Source: Bacillota bacterium (GTDB lineage Bacteria; Bacillota; Clostridia; Acetivibrionales; DSM-27016). Taken from it: a DNA stretch of 64,000 nt. The stretch covers positions 186,001 to 250,000 of the forward strand of contig JAEWDM010000016.1 in the NCBI GenBank assembly GCA_023390115.1, written 5' to 3'. The position numbers were made by a program, and so were the translations under genes. The notes below the pieces were generated by a model, which worked only from the letters and a program-made list of their open reading frames with translations, was not told the DNA's origin and did no database searches. Position 1 is the first letter of the stretch; every line of letters starts with the position of its first letter. Below, piece by piece: positions 41,849-51,093 of this stretch.

Positions 41849-43019
41849 GCAATATGCAGGGCTGCTTGCCGCCTCCGTGCTGCTCTTAACGCTCATACTG
41901 CCTTTATCCGGCTGCTGGGACAACCGGGAGCTGGACTCGCTTTTCATAGTAACAGGCGTGGCATTAGATAAAGCTAGCGATCCTGGACAGATGGATATCG
42001 CAGTGCAAATAGGCAAGACAAATCTGAACGACTCAAATTCAGGTAAATCCAACTCCGAAAAGGATTACTCAATTACGCTCAAAACTACTGCCGGTACCAT
42101 GATGGAAGGGCTGGTACAGTTTGACAGGAATAGCAGCCGTGCCCTGCTCCTGCAGCACAATCAGGTGCTGCTGCTGGGAACGGATTTGGCTGAACAGGGA
42201 GTCGGAGACCGCATTGATTTGTTTATGCGTGATCAGGAGGCCCGCATGGAAGTACTGGTTATGGTGGCCGACGGGCGTGGGGAGGAAATACTTTCGGCAA
42301 AGCTTGGGCAGGAAGAGATTTCCGGAATGTACCTGTCGCGCGTAATGCAGGATCTGTATGCAGTATCGCCGCATTACAGAACCCGCATGCTGGATTTTTT
42401 ATCCCGGCTTCGGGACGAAACCTCCTCGCCGGTAGCACCTGTCGTCAAGCTGTATGAGAAAGACGGCAGGCAGCAAATCAGTATTGACGGTATGGCGGTG
42501 CTTAAGAATGACAGGATGGTAGGACACTTAAACAATGATGGGGTTCTGGGCTATTTATGGGCTATGGGAGAAGTGAGAGGGTGTGCCGCCATTGCCCAAA
42601 GCGATTTGGGAAGGGTGGCGCTTCATATTGCCAATCTGGATACTAAGAGGGATGTATTCCTTTGCCCGGACGGAGGCGTCCGGGTGGTGCTGTCGGTGGA
42701 CGCCACACTCAGTATTGGCGAGCTGCGCGGCTTTAGTGAAATGACTCCTGAGGATTTAATACCTTATCTTATCCGGTTGGCCCAAAATAAAATTCGCAGC
42801 CGGATTACGGACACCTTTAAAACTGCTCAGGAGCTGAACGCGGATATCTACCGGTTTGGAGCTTCGGTGCACCGTACGTATCCTAAGGAGTGGAGGGATA
42901 TGAAGAAGCATTGGGATGAGCTTTTTCCTGAAATTGAATTAGAGGTTAATGTCAAGGTACACCTCCCGTCGACAGGACAAATATTAAAATCCATTGAAAT
43001 GGAGGGAAGCAGGCCATGA
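41841..43019 (+). CDS. gerKC: Spore germinant receptor lipoprotein subunit C (Ger(x)C family)
   Basis: 392 residues from the ATG at 41841, which overlaps the gerKA end by eight bases and follows GGAGGGCAAAGG. The lipobox LSGC puts the lipidated Cys at 25, followed by the family hallmark WDNRELDSLFIVTGVALDK. Three-domain lipoprotein needed for receptor function. Confidence 0.93.
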   Translation: MNKQYAGLLAASVLLLTLILPLSGCWDNRELDSLFIVTGVALDKASDPGQMDIAVQIGKTNLNDSNSGKSNSEKDYSITLKTTAGTMMEGLVQFDRNSSRALLLQHNQVLLLGTDLAEQGVGDRIDLFMRDQEARMEVLVMVADGRGEEILSAKLGQEEISGMYLSRVMQDLYAVSPHYRTRMLDFLSRLRDETSSPVAPVVKLYEKDGRQQISIDGMAVLKNDRMVGHLNNDGVLGYLWAMGEVRGCAAIAQSDLGRVALHIANLDTKRDVFLCPDGGVRVVLSVDATLSIGELRGFSEMTPEDLIPYLIRLAQNKIRSRITDTFKTAQELNADIYRFGASVHRTYPKEWRDMKKHWDELFPEIELEVNVKVHLPSTGQILKSIEMEGSRP

Positions 43020-44116
43020 GGATAGACAAAGGCTATATTTCCGGCAGGCAATTCATGTTTTCGGTTGCTTGCTTTATTCAATCGTCAGCGTTGCTGACTG
43101 CCTTCCTTGCAGCGGTTACGCTGCAGGATTCGTGGCTGGCAGTGCTGTCCGGCATCGTGGTCTGCCTGCCGCTCACATGGCTGTTTCGAAGCCTGATGAT
43201 AATGTTCCCGCAGCGAAACCTGCTTCAGATTCTGGAGGAGGTATATGGTGCTGTTGCGGGTAAAATCATCGGATGCGCCTATATATGGTTTTTTTTCACT
43301 CTGGGGTCGCTGAACCTTATTGATCTTAGTGAATTCACCAAGCTGACCATAATGGAGAAAACACCTGCCACAGTGCTTTCCATAATGTGTATTTTGGTTT
43401 GTGCTCTGGCAGTGAGAAACGGTATAAAGCTGGTTACAAGATTCAGTGCACTGTTTGTGACTGTGGCGTTTATCATTCTGGCTGTTTCGGTACTGCTGAT
43501 TTTTAACCAGATAAACCTTGGGAATTTTCTGCCTGTGTTTGATCAGCCTATAGGCAAATATATACAGGGAACTCATATTATAACTACAATACCTTTTGGA
43601 GAGATGGTGGCATTTTTGATGATTAACTCCAACGTGAGGATGTCCCGCCGCGATACTACAAAATATCTGTTCTGGGGCTTTGCCATGGGCGGCATAACCG
43701 TACTGGCCATAATGCTTCGTGATATCGCGGTGCTTGGGAATACGCTGGACATGTTTACGCTTCCCTCCCTCGTGACTCTGCGTATGGTTAATCTTGGAAT
43801 GGCTCTGAGCCGTATGGAAATTTTATTCGCCGTTGTGCTTATCATGCTGCTGTTTTTTAAAATAACATTTTTGTACTATGTTTCCGTACTTGGTGTCGCA
43901 GAGCTTTTGAAGGTCAGGGCATACCGGCATCTCGTGCTGGCAATGGGAGCGTTTATGATTGCTTACGGGCTTACGCTGTACCCCTATCCGGTGGAGCACG
44001 CTGCCTCCGCTCAGGAAATTGTCCCCTTTCTCTGGACGCCGTTTGAAATTCTGATACCGCTTTTAACCTTTATCATAGGTAAGCTGCGAAAACTGCCTAA
44101 GGCAAGGGAGGTATAG
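43016..44116 (+). CDS. gerKB: Spore germinant receptor subunit B (GerB/GerKB family)
   Basis: 366 residues, ten to eleven membrane helices, an APC-superfamily permease-like fold (spore germination permease family). It overlaps the gerKC stop (ATGA) and is preceded by GGAGGGAAG. The B subunit holds the germinant-binding pocket, so specificity should be readable by comparison with known receptors. Confidence 0.93.
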   Translation: MRIDKGYISGRQFMFSVACFIQSSALLTAFLAAVTLQDSWLAVLSGIVVCLPLTWLFRSLMIMFPQRNLLQILEEVYGAVAGKIIGCAYIWFFFTLGSLNLIDLSEFTKLTIMEKTPATVLSIMCILVCALAVRNGIKLVTRFSALFVTVAFIILAVSVLLIFNQINLGNFLPVFDQPIGKYIQGTHIITTIPFGEMVAFLMINSNVRMSRRDTTKYLFWGFAMGGITVLAIMLRDIAVLGNTLDMFTLPSLVTLRMVNLGMALSRMEILFAVVLIMLLFFKITFLYYVSVLGVAELLKVRAYRHLVLAMGAFMIAYGLTLYPYPVEHAASAQEIVPFLWTPFEILIPLLTFIIGKLRKLPKAREV

Positions 44117-44119
44117 CAT

Positions 44120-44329
44120 ATGGGAACGGTGCTAATCAGCTTTGCCCTAATCATATTGATTGATTTAGTTCCCATAATTCGCAAGCGTTCATGGCGGGAT
44201 ATATTGGCGTTTCTCTTGCTTTTGCTCCCGGCGCTGACTCTGGCAGTGCTGAGGGAAAGCAGGATTCAGGTTCCAAGCCTGCTGATTGTGCTGGGTGATA
44301 TGCTGAAGGCATGGGGGATCAGCTACTGA
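44120..44329 (+). CDS. Small two-helix membrane protein of the ger operon (possible D subunit)
   Basis: 69 residues with two hydrophobic helices (about 3-20 and 28-45), GGGAGG nine bases before the ATG and three bases after gerKB. Small two-helix D subunits accompany some Bacillus germinant receptors and adjust their activity; the assignment is by position and topology only. Confidence 0.6.
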   Translation: MGTVLISFALIILIDLVPIIRKRSWRDILAFLLLLLPALTLAVLRESRIQVPSLLIVLGDMLKAWGISY

Positions 44330-44440
44330 TATTACATAAATAAAATGGATCTTGCCGGCGGAGCTGTGTTTAAAAAGTGGAAATACAAACATGTATAATG
44401 TACAAACCGTTGTTAATAGGATTGTAGGGGGTGCGTATAC

Positions 44441-44659
44441 ATGCCTAAAATCATAGTTGTCAGGCCGGATATGACAGAAGAGGAAAGGGAAAAAAGGGTT
44501 AAGGAGTTTGAGAATACACTTTCAGGGCTCTTAAAATGCAAGGTGTCGCTGAAGTCTAAAAGCCGGGAATTTATACCATATAATATACAACGAGAGGTAT
44601 ATAAGGGACATTTCCAGAAAGATACGATCGAGCCTGAGATTCAAAATACAGAAGGGTGA
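44441..44659 (+). CDS. Small ORF reading across the right element end
   Basis: 72 codons with AGGGGG nine bases before the ATG. The first 45 residues (PKIIVVRPDMTEEEREKRVKEFE, cited as start PKIIVVRPDMTEEE) look like a real small alpha/beta protein. After about codon 48 the frame runs through attR into the outer recombinase gene in a different frame. In the excised circle the same ORF would acquire another C-terminus, so its product depends on integration state. Not recognised. Confidence 0.5.
   Translation: MPKIIVVRPDMTEEEREKRVKEFENTLSGLLKCKVSLKSKSREFIPYNIQREVYKGHFQKDTIEPEIQNTEG
44586..44602 (+). other. Right attachment site (attR core) of the 6.2-kb element
   Basis: TACAACGAGAGGTATAT, the partner of the site at 38393. 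Reading on from here in the outer recombinase frame gives IRDISRKIRSSL, the expected continuation of YNERY. Confidence 0.88.
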
Positions 44660-45767
44660 ATATATAGGGCATGCGCCGTATGGCTATACTAAAAGCCCCG
44701 AGGAAAAAAACAGGCTTTGTGTGGACAGTGAGGCTGCGGGGGTAATCAGGGAAATATTTGCAATGTATTCAGAAGGGTACGGCTATGCATACATTGCAAA
44801 GCATCTTGACGGCAAGGGAATACCAACACCGGCGTCAGGAGGGGATAGATGCTGCGGAGCAGGCAAATGGAGTGCCGTTGCTGTGAAACGTATAATATGC
44901 AATCCCGTATATAAAGGTGTCACTGTGCAGGGAACCACAGAAAGGCTGAGCTTTAAGAGCAAAAAGACCAGAAGGCTTCCCCCGGAAAAATGGGTTGTAA
45001 CCCCCGGCACTCATGAGGCAATAATAGACGCGGAAAAATTTGATGAGGTGCAGTCGGTCAGAAGCCTTAAAAACGTTTGCAGAGGCTCTCATAAAGGAAC
45101 TATCCACCTTTTGAGAGGAGCAATATACTGCGGAAAATGCGGAAGTCCCATGCTTGCCAGAAAAAGAAAGGACAGGGAAATGGGATATATCTGCAGCCGT
45201 TATGCAAAAGAGGGTAAAAGCTACTGTACAAGTCATTATGTCAATGAAGACAAAATTTCTCGTGCAATATGTGAGGAACTGGTAAATATGCTAACCGGTG
45301 ATACCGCAAAAGACTCTGCCGGCAAAATGCTTGAGGAGCTTTTTAAGGGAGGAAGGGAGAACTTCAGGGCGGAGCTGTCCAGAATGGAGCAGGCCCTGGC
45401 CTTCAAAAGCCGCCGGCAGGATTTATTGTATATGGATAAGCTGGAGGGAAAAATATCCGAGCAGTTATTTATGAGAATTAATTCAAGTATTGAAAATAGA
45501 ATTGCTTATCTGCGCAGCGAAATCAGCAGGCTGAGGAATAAATGCGAAAAAACCGTTGACGGCTTTGAGACGGTGAACAAAATAATACTGTCTGTGTGTA
45601 AGAACGGCATAAATAACGAGATAGTAAGGGCTATGGTAGATAGAATTGACGTTTATGACAGCGAGGATAAAATTGCGGGATTTTCCTTTCCAGAGCTTGA
45701 ACAGTCTGCGTCATGCCAACCTAAAAGAGTTGTAGTCATTGAGTTTAAGACCGAAGCGGGCTTTTAA
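44601..45767 (+). pseudogene. Interrupted serine recombinase, 3' part (outer recombinase)
   Basis: 389 codons including the stop. From the right att site the frame gives IRDISRKIRSSLRFKIQKG, then YIGHAPYGYTKS, the recombinase domain, a zinc ribbon (CGKCGSPMLARKR with a later C) and a C-terminal coiled coil. No stop or frameshift occurs over the whole length, so this half has not decayed. An in-frame translation start within it is not obvious. Ends before a terminator. Confidence 0.9.
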
Positions 45768-45912
45768 TATGCCTGGTCAACTAATTAATTAAAAATACAG
45801 CAGCATAAATTAAAAGCTTGACAATATCTTACTTAGGCAATATAATAAATTCTATAAAACAAAGCAGAATACTTGGATATGAAAACAGAATATAACGCTT
45901 GACTAGAAAACT

Positions 45913-45966
45913 AGAGGCTAAGTTTATTCCTGCCATCGGGAGGCTGGAACTTAGCCTCTTTTATAT
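45913..45966 (+). terminator. Rho-independent terminator after the split recombinase
   Basis: AGAGGCTAAGTTT pairs with ACTTAGCCTCT (one mismatch region) around a 22-base loop, followed by TTTTATA. The 140 bases between the recombinase stop and this hairpin show no gene. Confidence 0.8.
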
Positions 45967-46032
45967 TCCGGTTCCTGCCTTTAAAGAAAAAAGCGTCTGA
46001 AATTAAATTATTATAGAAATGGAGTGCGAAAA

Positions 46033-46488
46033 ATGAGTATTAAAAAAGATGAGCTTAACGAGTACTTTAACAATACAAGGTTTATAGTGCTGGCCACTGT
46101 AAACGGAGAGCAGGAGCCAATCCAGAGGAGCCTGGGCTCCTTTGCGGCTCAGGACCTTACCGTGTATTTCTCGACACATAAAGCAACCGCAAAGGTAGAG
46201 CAAATAAAGCAAAATTCAAATGTGTCAATACTGTTCCAGCATGAGGGACAGGAGCTGCCTTCCTTTAGAAACGCTGTTGTAGTGGGCACTGCAAAGCAAA
46301 TTACAGTACGGGAGGAACTGGATAAGGCAATAGAGCTTCTTGGCAACAGGAGCCCCAGATTCAGGGACAGAGCTTTGAAGGGAGAGCTTTCCGATAATGC
46401 TTTCTACCGGGTGGAGCCTTCCCAAATAAAGGTTGTGGACTTTGCAAAGGGTGCCGGCGCAAATTCTGTGGAGGTTATAAGCTTTTGA
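46033..46488 (+). CDS. Pyridoxamine 5'-phosphate oxidase-like flavin-binding protein
   Basis: 151 residues from the ATG at 46033 (GGAGTG nine bases upstream). Split-barrel fold pattern: FIVLATVNGEQEP, LTVYFSTHKATAKVEQIKQN, NAVVVGTAKQI and YRVEPSQIKVVDF. Members bind FMN, F420 or haem and act as small reductases or oxygen-defence proteins; true PdxH activity is unlikely given the size. Confidence 0.85.
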   Translation: MSIKKDELNEYFNNTRFIVLATVNGEQEPIQRSLGSFAAQDLTVYFSTHKATAKVEQIKQNSNVSILFQHEGQELPSFRNAVVVGTAKQITVREELDKAIELLGNRSPRFRDRALKGELSDNAFYRVEPSQIKVVDFAKGAGANSVEVISF

Positions 46489-46630
46489 ATTCCTGAAGCT
46501 GATGAAAAGCATAACATTTTATACGATAGGGGGCGAGATGGGAAAAAGCTTATTTTGAAAAGTATTACATAAATACTGAAATTATCATATTATTATATGA
46601 AATAAATATCTTGAATGCGGCATAGTAGGG

Positions 46631-46665
46631 CAAAGGGCAGGGAATAACAGGTTTCCTGCCCTTTG
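46631..46665 (+). terminator. Perfect 11-bp hairpin in the intergenic region
   Basis: CAAAGGGCAGG pairs with CCTGCCCTTTG around a 13-base loop. No T-run follows, so it may be an incomplete terminator or a processing site. Confidence 0.5.
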
Positions 46666-46733
46666 ATTGCGTATAGGCGCTATATTAAATAACAAACTTT
46701 TAAGATAGGAATACTAAAAATATTAAAAACCTA

Positions 46734-46762
46734 TTGACATGGAAAGAAATACACATTAATAT
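46734..46762 (+). promoter_or_regulatory. Promoter of the sulfate transport operon
   Basis: TTGACA 46734-46739, 17-base spacer, TAATAT 46757-46762. The repeated TAGGAATACTA/AGTACTAAACCTAT half-sites flanking it could be a sulfur-responsive operator (Rrf2/CymR-like); this part is speculative. Confidence 0.65.
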
Positions 46763-46814
46763 AGTACTAAACCTATCGAATTACTTTGATATTATTTTGT
46801 GAGGAGAGATGAAT

Positions 46815-47903
46815 ATGATAAAATCATGGAAAATTGGAGCTTTGCTAAAGCAGGTCCTGATAACAGGCCTTCTCGCCGTATTAATTGTTTCCCTTGCGGG
46901 ATGCGGGGGGAATGGAGGCTCTTCTGAGGAAGCAGGAGCGGGACAGTCCAGCACTGGCAGTGCGCAGCCCGTTACACTTCTTAATGTGTCGTACGACCCC
47001 ACACGGGAGCTCTATCAGGAATACAACTCTGCATTTGTAAAGTACTGGAAGGGCAAAAAAGGCCAGGATGTGACCATACAGCAGTCTCACGGCGGATCGG
47101 GAAGCCAGGCGAGGACGGTGCTTGACGGGAATGAGGCTGACGTGGTTACACTGGCCCTTGCATATGACATTGACTCCATAAATAAAAATAAGGAGATACT
47201 TAACAAGGATTGGCAAAAACGCTTGCCCAACAACTCCACGCCATATACCTCAACGATAGTTTTCCTTGTAAGAAATGGAAATCCAAAGAATATAAAGGAC
47301 TGGGACGATCTGGCAAGGCCCGGAATACAGGTAATAACTCCAAACCCCAAAACCTCGGGAGGCGCACGCTGGAATTACCTGGCCGCATGGGGCTATTCGC
47401 TTCAAAGAGACAATAATGATGCCGAAAAAGCAAAAGAGTTTGTGAAGTCCATATTTGCCAATGTGCCTGTGCTCGATTCCGGAGCAAGGGGATCTACTAC
47501 GACATTTGTAGAGCGCGGATTGGGGGATGTACTTATTGCATGGGAGAATGAGGCTTTCCTTTCTATAAATGAGCTGGGAGCTGATAAGTTTGAAATTGTT
47601 GTTCCCTCGGTGAGCATTTTGGCAGAGCCGCCTGTGACTGTGGTTGACTCGGTGGTTGACAAAAAGGGAACACGGGAAGTGGCGGAAGGATATCTGGAAT
47701 ACCTGTACAGTGACGAGGGCCAGGAAATTGCCGCCAAGCACTATTACAGACCCAGGAATGAGGAAATTGCACAAAAGTATGCTTCCCAGTTCCCTAAAAT
47801 AAATCTATTTACCATAGACGAGGTTTTTGGAGGGTGGAGTAAGGCCCAGAAGGAGCATTTTGACGATGGCGGAATCTTTGACCAAATCTATGAAGAAAAA
47901 TAG
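46815..47903 (+). CDS. Sulfate/thiosulfate-binding lipoprotein
   Basis: 362 residues from the ATG at 46815 (GAGGAG eight bases upstream; the ATG at 46809 is too close). Lipobox SLAGC with C30, then the sulfate-binding fold with NVSYDPTRELYQEYN, QSHGGSGSQARTVLDG and TPNPKTSGGARWNYLAAWGY, family signatures of Sbp/CysP. Delivers the anion to the CysTW channel. Confidence 0.95.
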   Translation: MIKSWKIGALLKQVLITGLLAVLIVSLAGCGGNGGSSEEAGAGQSSTGSAQPVTLLNVSYDPTRELYQEYNSAFVKYWKGKKGQDVTIQQSHGGSGSQARTVLDGNEADVVTLALAYDIDSINKNKEILNKDWQKRLPNNSTPYTSTIVFLVRNGNPKNIKDWDDLARPGIQVITPNPKTSGGARWNYLAAWGYSLQRDNNDAEKAKEFVKSIFANVPVLDSGARGSTTTFVERGLGDVLIAWENEAFLSINELGADKFEIVVPSVSILAEPPVTVVDSVVDKKGTREVAEGYLEYLYSDEGQEIAAKHYYRPRNEEIAQKYASQFPKINLFTIDEVFGGWSKAQKEHFDDGGIFDQIYEEK

Positions 47904-47924
47904 ACGTTATAAAGGGGTGAGGAA

Positions 47925-48770
47925 ATGAACCTGACTATCAAGCAATTCAGGCTGAAGCAGCACAGCGTTATACCAGGATTTGGAATAACAATGGGATTTT
48001 CCCTGCTATATATTGCACTGCTGGTTTTAATTCCCGTTTCAATGGTTTTTCTGAACAGCGGGGGCATAGGTCTGGAGGAATTCTGGAAGATAGCTTCATC
48101 CCAGAGGGTGCTTGCTTCCTTAAAGGTATCGTTTGGAACCTCATTTTTTGCGGCTGCTGTAAACGCGGTTTTTGGACTGCTTATTGCATGGGTGCTTGAG
48201 AGATATACATTTCCGGGGAAAAAAATAATAGACGGCCTGATAGATCTGCCGTTCGCCCTTCCCACTGCGGTTGCAGGCATATCTCTTACAACGCTTTATG
48301 CTCCCAACGGCTGGATAGGGGGATTGCTTGATCCCCTTGGCATAAAAATATCCTATACTCCTTTGGGGATAACGGTGGCTTTAATATTCATAAGCTTTCC
48401 ATTTGTGGTAAGAACGGTTCAGCCAATTCTTCAAGGAATGGATTCAGAGGTCGAGGAAGCTGCCGCATGCCTTGGAGCTACACGCTTCCAGACCTTTTAT
48501 AAAATAATCATACCTGAATTGCTGCCTGCAATAATAACCGGTTTTGCACTGGCATTTGCAAGAGCTCTGGGTGAATACGGATCGGTTGTGTTCATTTCGG
48601 GCAATATGCCTTTAAAGACAGAAATAATACCCCTGCTTATAAGGACAAAGCTGGAGCAATACGATTATGCAGGAGGGACGGCTGTTGCGGCCATTATGCT
48701 TGTAATGTCGTTTATAATGCTTCTTATAATAAATCTCTTTCAGTGGTGGGCAGGCAACAGGCATAAGTAG
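47925..48770 (+). CDS. cysT: Sulfate ABC transporter permease
   Basis: 281 residues, six membrane helices, ABC permease EAA-loop EEAAACLGATRFQTFYKIIIPELLP. Directly downstream of the binding protein with GGGGTGAGG before the ATG. Confidence 0.95.
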   Translation: MNLTIKQFRLKQHSVIPGFGITMGFSLLYIALLVLIPVSMVFLNSGGIGLEEFWKIASSQRVLASLKVSFGTSFFAAAVNAVFGLLIAWVLERYTFPGKKIIDGLIDLPFALPTAVAGISLTTLYAPNGWIGGLLDPLGIKISYTPLGITVALIFISFPFVVRTVQPILQGMDSEVEEAAACLGATRFQTFYKIIIPELLPAIITGFALAFARALGEYGSVVFISGNMPLKTEIIPLLIRTKLEQYDYAGGTAVAAIMLVMSFIMLLIINLFQWWAGNRHK

Positions 48771-48784
48771 AGAGGAGTGATAAA

Positions 48785-49660
48785 ATGGCCGGAGGTATTC
48801 CCGTTTCTGTAAACATTAAAAATCAAACCCGTAATGGGCGCGTTAAAGGCTCCGGGGCTGTCCGGATTTTTCTTATAGCCGCAGCCCTTCTGTTTTTTGT
48901 CCTGATGCTCATAGTTCCGCTTATATCGGTATTTGTAAAGGCTTTTGAGCAGGGAGCAGGCATGTACTATGCCGCAATCAGCGATCCCATGGCTTTGAAG
49001 GCCGTACAGCTTACTCTTCTTACAATGGCTGTGGCGGTGCCTGTAAATACCCTGTTTGGAATAATAGTGGCATGGGCGGTGGCCAAATTCACATTCAAAG
49101 GCAAAAATCTGCTGGTTACTATTATAGACTTACCCTTTGCAATTTCCCCTGTTGTTGCAGGGCTGATATTTGTTTTGCTCTTCAGTACCAGCCACGGTAT
49201 TTTTGCCCCGTTTCTGAATACATGGGGAATAAAGATAATTTTTGCTCCTCCCGGTATTGTGCTTGCAACATTGTTTGTAACCCTGCCTTTTGTGGCAAGG
49301 GAGCTGATACCTCTGATGGAGGCCCAGGGAACAATGGAGGAGGAAGCCGCGCTGACTCTTGGGGCCAGCGGTTTAAAAACCTTTTGGCTCATAACTCTTC
49401 CCAACATCAAATGGGCTCTTTTGTACGGAGTAATGCTTACTGCCGCCAGATCGGCAGGAGAGTTCGGAGCTGTCTCGGTGGTGTCCGGACATATCAGAGG
49501 GCTTACAAACACGCTGCCGCTCCATGTTGAAATATTATATAATGAGTACAAGTTTTCCGCAGCTTTTGCCGTAGCCTCTCTTTTAACACTGATTGCCATT
49601 GTAAACCTTGTTATTAAAAATATTGCCGACTGGAAAATAAAACAGCAGACCGGGGCATAG
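48785..49660 (+). CDS. cysW: Sulfate ABC transporter permease
   Basis: 291 residues with a charged N-terminal tail, six helices and the EAA loop EEEAALTLGASGLKTFWLITLPNI. Pairs with CysT to form the channel. GAGAGGAGTG precedes the ATG. Confidence 0.95.
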   Translation: MAGGIPVSVNIKNQTRNGRVKGSGAVRIFLIAAALLFFVLMLIVPLISVFVKAFEQGAGMYYAAISDPMALKAVQLTLLTMAVAVPVNTLFGIIVAWAVAKFTFKGKNLLVTIIDLPFAISPVVAGLIFVLLFSTSHGIFAPFLNTWGIKIIFAPPGIVLATLFVTLPFVARELIPLMEAQGTMEEEAALTLGASGLKTFWLITLPNIKWALLYGVMLTAARSAGEFGAVSVVSGHIRGLTNTLPLHVEILYNEYKFSAAFAVASLLTLIAIVNLVIKNIADWKIKQQTGA

Positions 49661-49696
49661 CTAAAAATATCGATTCTGATAAACTGGGGGATGGAC

Positions 49697-50770
49697 ATGA
49701 GTATTGAAATTTCTAATATTACAAAATCTTTTGATTCCTTTAAGGCACTCAGTGGTGTAAGCCTTAAAATAAACACAGGGGAGCTGGTTGCGCTGCTGGG
49801 GCCGTCAGGCTCCGGAAAAACCACACTCTTAAGAATAATTGCAGGTCTGGAAACAACAGACGAGGGAAGCATTGTTTTTGACGGTGAGGATAACACGGCA
49901 AAAAGCACCCAGGACAGAAAGGTCGGTTTTGTATTTCAGCATTATGCCCTTTTTAAGCATATGAATGTTTTTGAAAATATAGCCTTTGGCTTAAAGGTAA
50001 GGCCATCCAGGCTTCGGCCGGGGAAGGAGGAAATAAGCAAAAAGGTGCATGAGCTGCTGTCGCTTGTAAAAATGGAGGAATTGGCCAAGCGTTACCCCTC
50101 GCAGCTTTCGGGAGGGCAGCGCCAGAGGATAGCCCTTGCAAGGGCTCTGGCCGTTGAGCCCAGGGTGCTGCTGCTTGACGAGCCCTTCGGGGCCCTGGAC
50201 GCAAAGGTAAGAAAGGAGCTTCGCAGATGGCTGCGGAAGCTTCATGATGAATATCCTATTACAAGTGTCTTTGTAACGCATGACCAGGAGGAGGCTCTTG
50301 ACGTAGCCGACAGGATTGTAATTTTAAACCACGGAAAAATAGAGCAGATAGGTACCCCTGAGGAGGTATATGATAATCCGGCGAACCCATTTGTTTATAA
50401 TTTCCTTGGAAATGTCAACCTTTTTCACGGAAGGGTCCGTGAGGGGAAAATTGAGCTTGGATCGCTGAGGCTTGATGCACCTGAGCATGCGGCAGGCGGA
50501 AACACGGATGTAATAAGCTATATCCGCCCCCATGATATTGAAATAAGCTTAGAACCCAAAGAGTATGAATTTATTGAAGCAGAGATAATTTTTATAAGAG
50601 CGGTTGGCCCCATTGTCAGCCTTGAGTTGAAAAGGCTGGACACAGAAGAGTATATAGAGGCCGAAATCAGCAAGGAGACATACAGGCAGCTTGCTCTTAA
50701 GGAAAAGCAGAAGGTATATGTGAGGCCCAGGGATTTTAGAGTATTTATACCCGAGGATTATGTTATATAA
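49697..50770 (+). CDS. cysA: Sulfate ABC transporter ATPase
   Basis: 357 residues from the ATG at 49697 (GGGGG six bases upstream; an ATG at 49691 abuts it). Walker A GPSGSGKTT, signature LSGGQRQRIALARAL, Walker B VLLLDEPFGALD, switch His in FVTHDQEEALD, then a C-terminal TOBE-like regulatory domain (about 235-355). Energises sulfate or thiosulfate uptake. Confidence 0.96.
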   Translation: MSIEISNITKSFDSFKALSGVSLKINTGELVALLGPSGSGKTTLLRIIAGLETTDEGSIVFDGEDNTAKSTQDRKVGFVFQHYALFKHMNVFENIAFGLKVRPSRLRPGKEEISKKVHELLSLVKMEELAKRYPSQLSGGQRQRIALARALAVEPRVLLLDEPFGALDAKVRKELRRWLRKLHDEYPITSVFVTHDQEEALDVADRIVILNHGKIEQIGTPEEVYDNPANPFVYNFLGNVNLFHGRVREGKIELGSLRLDAPEHAAGGNTDVISYIRPHDIEISLEPKEYEFIEAEIIFIRAVGPIVSLELKRLDTEEYIEAEISKETYRQLALKEKQKVYVRPRDFRVFIPEDYVI

Positions 50771-50847
50771 CATATATGATATGACAGAAAATATAGTGGC
50801 TTGTGCGGCCATTTAAAAGGCCGTTCATAAATTATACATAGCAGACT

Positions 50848-51072
50848 GCAGGGAGCTGTCAGAGTGTGCGAAAAGTCTTTTGAGTGAAATCAAAATCTTC
50901 AGAACTTGCAAAAAAAGCAGCGGAGGAATCTTGGGGACGGATTCGTATGCTTCCGTAGCGTAGCGGAGGACCGAAGGGAAAGCAGAGGAACCGTGCCCCA
51001 TGATGCCGTAGCGGTGACGAACTGCAATTTTTCAAATAAATTTGAAATTTTTACACACTCTGCTGTCCCTGC
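50848..51072. repeat. MITE-like element, about 225 bp with 25-27 bp imperfect inverted ends
   Basis: The left end (GCAGGGAGCTGTCAGAGTGT onward) and the right end (reverse complement GCAGGGACAGCAGAGTGTGT onward) match except for a few bases, and both continue into A-rich sequence. The interior has short palindromes and no gene. The size and shape are those of a non-autonomous transposable element. No target-site duplication could be established. Confidence 0.6.
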
Positions 51073-51093
51073 GGTCTTATGCCGTTTGTGTCT

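Larger units (their letters stand above)
38399..44591. mobile_element. 6,193-bp serine-recombinase element carrying a germinant-receptor operon
   Basis: Bounded by the repeats at 38393 and 44586 (offset exactly 6,193 bases). It contains a large serine recombinase on the minus strand beside the left end, a gerA-type operon (gerKA, gerKC, gerKB, small two-helix protein) on the plus strand, and a small ORF that runs over the right end. The insertion point is in the codons for the conserved YNERY(I)RD motif of another serine recombinase. The ger genes look more GC-rich than the flanks, consistent with transfer. The layout resembles skin-type intervening elements and integrative elements, but the cargo is unusual. 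Confidence 0.85.
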
